NCBI RefSeq assembly: GCF_016427555.1
Contig: NZ_JAELVS010000001.1
Coordinates: forward strand, 992,001 to 1,056,000
DNA length: 64,000 bases
Direction of reading: 5' to 3'
Source: Marinobacter litoralis
GTDB taxonomy: Bacteria; Pseudomonadota; Gammaproteobacteria; Pseudomonadales; Oleiphilaceae
The stretch's first letter is position 1, and every line of letters begins with the position of its first letter. This document shows, piece by piece, positions 61,215-64,000 of this stretch. The translations under genes were made by a program, and so were the position numbers. The notes below the pieces were generated by a model. The model saw only the letters and a program-made list of their open reading frames with translations, was not told where the DNA came from and searched no databases.

Positions 61215-62654
61215 TCAGGCCCGCACGTAGCAGGTTTTGACAACGGTGTAGAACTCGCGGGCGTACTGGCCTTGCTCGCGGGGGCCGAAGCTGGAGTTTT
61301 TGCGGCCGCCAAAGGGCACGTGGTAATCGGTACCAGCCGTCGGCAAGTTCACCATTACGCAGCCGGTTTGCGCCCGGGCTTTGAAATCCGAGACAATCTT
61401 CAGGGAGTTGGTGATGATGCCGGCGGTCAGGCCGTACTGGGTATCGTTCAGGGTGGCCAGCGCCGTTTCGTAATCAGGCACCCGGATGACACAGGCAATG
61501 GGGCCGAAGATTTCATCCCGGTTGATGGCCATGTCGTTGGTGGTGTCGGTGAACAGCGTGGGGGCCATGTAGTAGCCATCGGTTTCTGCTTCGACACGCG
61601 AACCCCCGAAGGCGAGAGTGGCACCATCGGCTTTCGCCCGCTCAATCCACGCCAGGTTGGATTCCAGTTGGCGCTGATCTGCAATGGGGCCGATCTGTAC
61701 GCCGTCTTCCAATGCGTGGCCGACTTTTGCCAGTTCCAGCCGTGCCTTCAGTTTGGACACGAATTCATCATGAACGGCATCGGTTACGATCAGGCGTGAA
61801 GACGCCGTACACTTCTGCCCACTGCCGGAGTAAGCGCCGTTAAAGGCTGCTTCAACCGCCAGATCCAGATCGGCATCGTCCAGTACGATCAGCGCGTTTT
61901 TGGAGCCCATTTCCAGCTGACATTTGACCAGATTGCCCACGGTAGCTGCCGCAACCCGACGGCCTACGTCCAAGGAACCGGTGAAGGTGATCGCTTGCAC
62001 TTTCGGGCTGTTGATCAGGGTTTCGCCAGTTTCACCGCCAGAACCCATCACCAGGTTAAAGGTGCCCGCAGGCAGATCCTGCTTGCTGATGATCTCTGTG
62101 AGTGCCCAGGCACTGGCCGGTACCAGGTTGGCAGGTTTGAACACCACCGCGTTACCAAACGCCAAAGCCGGCGCGATTTTCCAAACCGCGGTGGCCATCG
62201 GGAAGTTCCAGGGGCTGATGATGCCCACCACGCCCAACGGTTCGCGGCGAATGTCGATTTCAACGCCCGGGCGAACCGACTCAGCGCGTTCGTCAATCTG
62301 GCGCAGCACCTCGGCGGCGTAATAATGGAAGAACTGGCCAGAGCGGTACACTTCGCCTTTGCCTTCCGCCAGAGGCTTGCCTTCTTCCCGGGACAGAAGT
62401 TCACCCAGCTCGTCCTGGCGGGCAATCAGTTCGTCGCCGATGGCCATCAGCACTTTATAACGCTGCTCCAAGCCGCTTTTGCTCCACTGAGCGAAGCCGC
62501 TCTGGGCCGCATTAATAGCGTCGCTGGTCTGGTCGGCACTGGCCTGATCAAACTCGCCGATCGTGTCGCTCAGATCAGACGGATTTACGTTGGTGATGGT
62601 CTTGGTGCCGGTAACCCACTGGCCATTGATGTAAAGCGGATGAGAAGTAGTCAT
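61215..62654 (-). CDS. NAD(P)+-dependent aldehyde dehydrogenase
   Basis: A 479-aa aldehyde dehydrogenase. S-P-W-N-F-P, F-T-G-S-L-D-V-G, E in L-E-M-G-S-K-N (Ser for the usual second Gly), catalytic Cys in S-G-Q-K-C-T-A-S-S-R. The last motif is typical of alpha-ketoglutarate semialdehyde dehydrogenases, so the pathway may end in 2-oxoglutarate or a similar acid. First gene of the cluster, divergent from LysR. Confidence 0.88.
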   Translation of the reverse strand: MTTSHPLYINGQWVTGTKTITNVNPSDLSDTIGEFDQASADQTSDAINAAQSGFAQWSKSGLEQRYKVLMAIGDELIARQDELGELLSREEGKPLAEGKGEVYRSGQFFHYYAAEVLRQIDERAESVRPGVEIDIRREPLGVVGIISPWNFPMATAVWKIAPALAFGNAVVFKPANLVPASAWALTEIISKQDLPAGTFNLVMGSGGETGETLINSPKVQAITFTGSLDVGRRVAAATVGNLVKCQLEMGSKNALIVLDDADLDLAVEAAFNGAYSGSGQKCTASSRLIVTDAVHDEFVSKLKARLELAKVGHALEDGVQIGPIADQRQLESNLAWIERAKADGATLAFGGSRVEAETDGYYMAPTLFTDTTNDMAINRDEIFGPIACVIRVPDYETALATLNDTQYGLTAGIITNSLKIVSDFKARAQTGCVMVNLPTAGTDYHVPFGGRKNSSFGPREQGQYAREFYTVVKTCYVRA

Positions 62655-62731
62655 GAGAGCCTCCTTGATTTCGATGCATTCATGCTAGTCAAGATGCCAT
62701 AATAAGGATAATCAATAATTGAGATGGATTG

Positions 62732-62746
62732 ATAAGGTTTCCTTAT
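62732..62746. promoter_or_regulatory. Palindrome in the ALDH/LysR divergent region
   Basis: ATAAGG-TTT-CCTTAT, 11 bases before the LysR start, with another ATAAGG at 62703 and TCAATAATTGA at 62713-62723. LysR proteins often bind such dyads in divergent promoters; likely site of the neighbouring regulator. Confidence 0.5.
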
Positions 62747-62757
62747 AGGGTGTTGCC

Positions 62758-63642
62758 ATGTTGCCAGAGCTGAAAATTCAGCAACTCCGCTATGTGATTG
62801 CGGTTGTAGACGAAGGTGGTTTCAATGCGGCGGCCAAACGTGTTTTCCGTTCGCAGCCGGCGCTGTCGATGGCGGTTCGAGAGCTTGAACAGCGTTTGGG
62901 GCAAAACATTTTTGAGCGCGGCGGTAAGGGCCAGTTGACGCCTTTTGGCAAGTTCTGTTTGCCACGGTTTCGCGAGTTATTGGGTCAGCACGGCCGGTTG
63001 GTAAAAGATCTGGTGAACCAGGCTGATGGCAAACAGGGGCATGTTCACATCGCAACCGTGCCATCTGTGGCCACGCGCATTATGCCGCCCTTGCTGGCGG
63101 AATTTATCGATCAATTTCCGAATCTAACCATCAGTTTGCACGACGAAAATGCCCATTACGTGTGCCAGATGGTGGCGCATGGTGAGGTGGATCTGGGGAT
63201 CACTAGTCTGTGGCAAGGTGAAGACGAGCTCGATTACACGCATTTGTTTGAAGACAAGGTGGGCGTGGTGTGTCACCGGAGCCACCCGTTGGCGAACCGG
63301 TCATCGATAGATTGGCGCAGTCTGCAGGGTGAAAAGTTGATTCGAAACGGCACGTCCCGGCTTTTGATGGGCACCGAAGCGTCAGCACTGGTCGAAAACA
63401 GCGCGTTCTATATTTCCAATATGATTTCGTTGATCGCAATGTTGGAAGCGGGCGCGGGCATCACCACCTTGCCGCAACTCGCTTTCCCCGAAAATAACCA
63501 GAATCTGAGCTTTATACCGCTGCAGGAGCCTGATGTGGTTCGCAGAATAGGGTTGGTGAAGGCCAGTAACTGCACGTTGTCGCCGGCGGCGCAGATTATG
63601 GATGCGTTTTTGCTGAAGAGTCTCAGGGGCGGGGAGAAATAA
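62758..63642 (+). CDS. LysR-family transcriptional regulator
   Basis: A 294-aa LysR regulator: helix-turn-helix (about 5-65; G-G-F-N-A-A-A-K-R-V-F-R-S-Q-P-A-L-S) and substrate domain (about 92-290). Divergent from the ALDH-led cluster by 103 bases, so it likely controls it. Inducer unknown. Confidence 0.93.
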   Translation: MLPELKIQQLRYVIAVVDEGGFNAAAKRVFRSQPALSMAVRELEQRLGQNIFERGGKGQLTPFGKFCLPRFRELLGQHGRLVKDLVNQADGKQGHVHIATVPSVATRIMPPLLAEFIDQFPNLTISLHDENAHYVCQMVAHGEVDLGITSLWQGEDELDYTHLFEDKVGVVCHRSHPLANRSSIDWRSLQGEKLIRNGTSRLLMGTEASALVENSAFYISNMISLIAMLEAGAGITTLPQLAFPENNQNLSFIPLQEPDVVRRIGLVKASNCTLSPAAQIMDAFLLKSLRGGEK

Positions 63643-63643
63643 A

Positions 63644-63675
63644 ACGGCGTGGCCGGGTAAACCCGGCCGCGCCGT
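63644..63675 (-). terminator. Bidirectional-type terminator between LysR and BCCT genes
   Basis: A 15-base arm ACGGCGTGGCCGGGT (63644-63658), AA loop, and matching ACCCGGCCGCGCCGT (63661-63675), with one mismatch. On the reverse strand it is followed by TTTTATTT, so it best ends the BCCT gene; it may also stop LysR transcripts. Confidence 0.8.
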
Positions 63676-63688
63676 GTTGCAACGGTGT

Positions 63689-64000
63689 TTAGCTGTGCTT
63701 TAGCACCACTTTTTCCGCAATCAGGTTCTGCTCGCGAGCCATGGCGTAGGCGGCTTTCGGGCCGAGCCACAGTGAGGGCAGCAAAATCAGTGACACAGGA
63801 ATGGCCGTGATCACGATGAATTGCTGCAGCACGCTGATCTGACCTGCACCCATGTACAGCAGAATGCCGGCCATGGTCGCCATTGCAATGCCCCAGAAAG
63901 CACGCACGAACGTTTTCGGCTGGTCGTGACCAGAGCTGACTACCGCAATGGAGTAACTCATGGAGTCGCCGGTAGTTGCTACAAAAATCGTGGTCAGAAT
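63689..64000 (-). CDS. BCCT family transporter, C-terminal part
   Basis: The last ~103 codons of a second BCCT gene; it runs off the right edge. The visible part, from S-M-S-Y-S-I-A-V-V-S-S-G-H-D-Q-P on, is almost the same as the gene at 58592 except for the final residues (I-A-E-K-V-V-L-K-H-S against I-Q-H). A recent duplication within the locus. Confidence 0.9.
   Translation of the reverse strand: MLTTIFVATTGDSMSYSIAVVSSGHDQPKTFVRAFWGIAMATMAGILLYMGAGQISVLQQFIVITAIPVSLILLPSLWLGPKAAYAMAREQNLIAEKVVLKHS

Noticed and set aside
1..64000. tRNA, rRNA, CRISPR arrays, insertion sequences and prophage
   Set aside because: Looked for cloverleaf ends, regular spaced repeats, transposase motifs and integrases; none was seen.

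Overview
The window looks like a chromosomal segment of a marine gammaproteobacterium close to Marinobacter. The basis is its gene content and order: fau/6S RNA/zapA, ygfB-pepP-ubiH-ubiI, ubiEJB, tatABC next to hisIE, a wax-ester-synthase-type acyltransferase, a Pseudomonas-like exa/pqq/erc alcohol oxidation region, mqo and BCCT transporters. Genus assignment is inference; no rRNA or tRNA gene was seen. All reading was done by eye, without searches or computed statistics.

Region 1 (1-9.7 kb) is housekeeping DNA. On the reverse strand lie a ZapB-like gene, zapA, 6S RNA and the 5' end of fau. On the forward strand lie ygfB, pepP and two ubiquinone hydroxylases. A zinc-uptake module resembling the Vibrio Zrg system (FtsX-like permease, ATPase, DUF3299 protein, His-rich DUF2796 protein with a Zur-like palindrome) sits between these two conserved blocks. 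Region 2 (9.7-17.5 kb) is mainly a reverse-strand run: ubiE-ubiJ-ubiB, a DUF1643 gene, hisI-hisE, tatABC and rsmE, with a small PHA-system gene and an FFLEELY-motif gene nearby. Region 3 (17.5-21.5 kb) holds an alpha/beta hydrolase divergent from a WS/DGAT acyltransferase, then a porin.

Region 4 (21.5-45.7 kb) is an alcohol-oxidation island. It has a FIST sensor protein with a hybrid histidine kinase, an AgmR/ErbR-like regulator, an ABC exporter, an atypical LuxR-type response regulator, an exported pentapeptide-repeat protein, quinoprotein ethanol dehydrogenase (exaA), cytochrome c550 (exaB), aldehyde dehydrogenase (exaC), a TetR/AcuI pair, a NosR-like flavin/iron-sulfur membrane protein, pqqABCDE with an S9 peptidase, an ErcA-like iron alcohol dehydrogenase and an ErcS-like hybrid kinase. 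Together these make the cofactor PQQ, oxidise alcohol to aldehyde to acid, pass electrons to cytochrome c and regulate the process. An 11-base motif close to TACYAARGWAC recurs about 100-135 bases before several of these genes and is the most interesting unexplained signal here.

Region 5 (45.7-55.6 kb) is mixed: fumC, a CarS-like membrane protein, a metallophosphoesterase, chromate transporter, msrA-msrB, an acyltransferase, a Ca/Na antiporter, mqo and two small unknown genes. Region 6 (55.6-64 kb) is a compact reverse-strand cluster: aldehyde dehydrogenase, M19-dipeptidase-like protein lacking the N-terminal metal motif, BCCT transporter with an altered aromatic box, an unrecognised 580-residue protein, a DUF3726-like protein and RidA. 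A divergent LysR gene and a second, nearly identical BCCT gene adjoin it. It reads like a catabolic module for an unknown quaternary-amine-like or related substrate and is the best candidate for an undescribed pathway.
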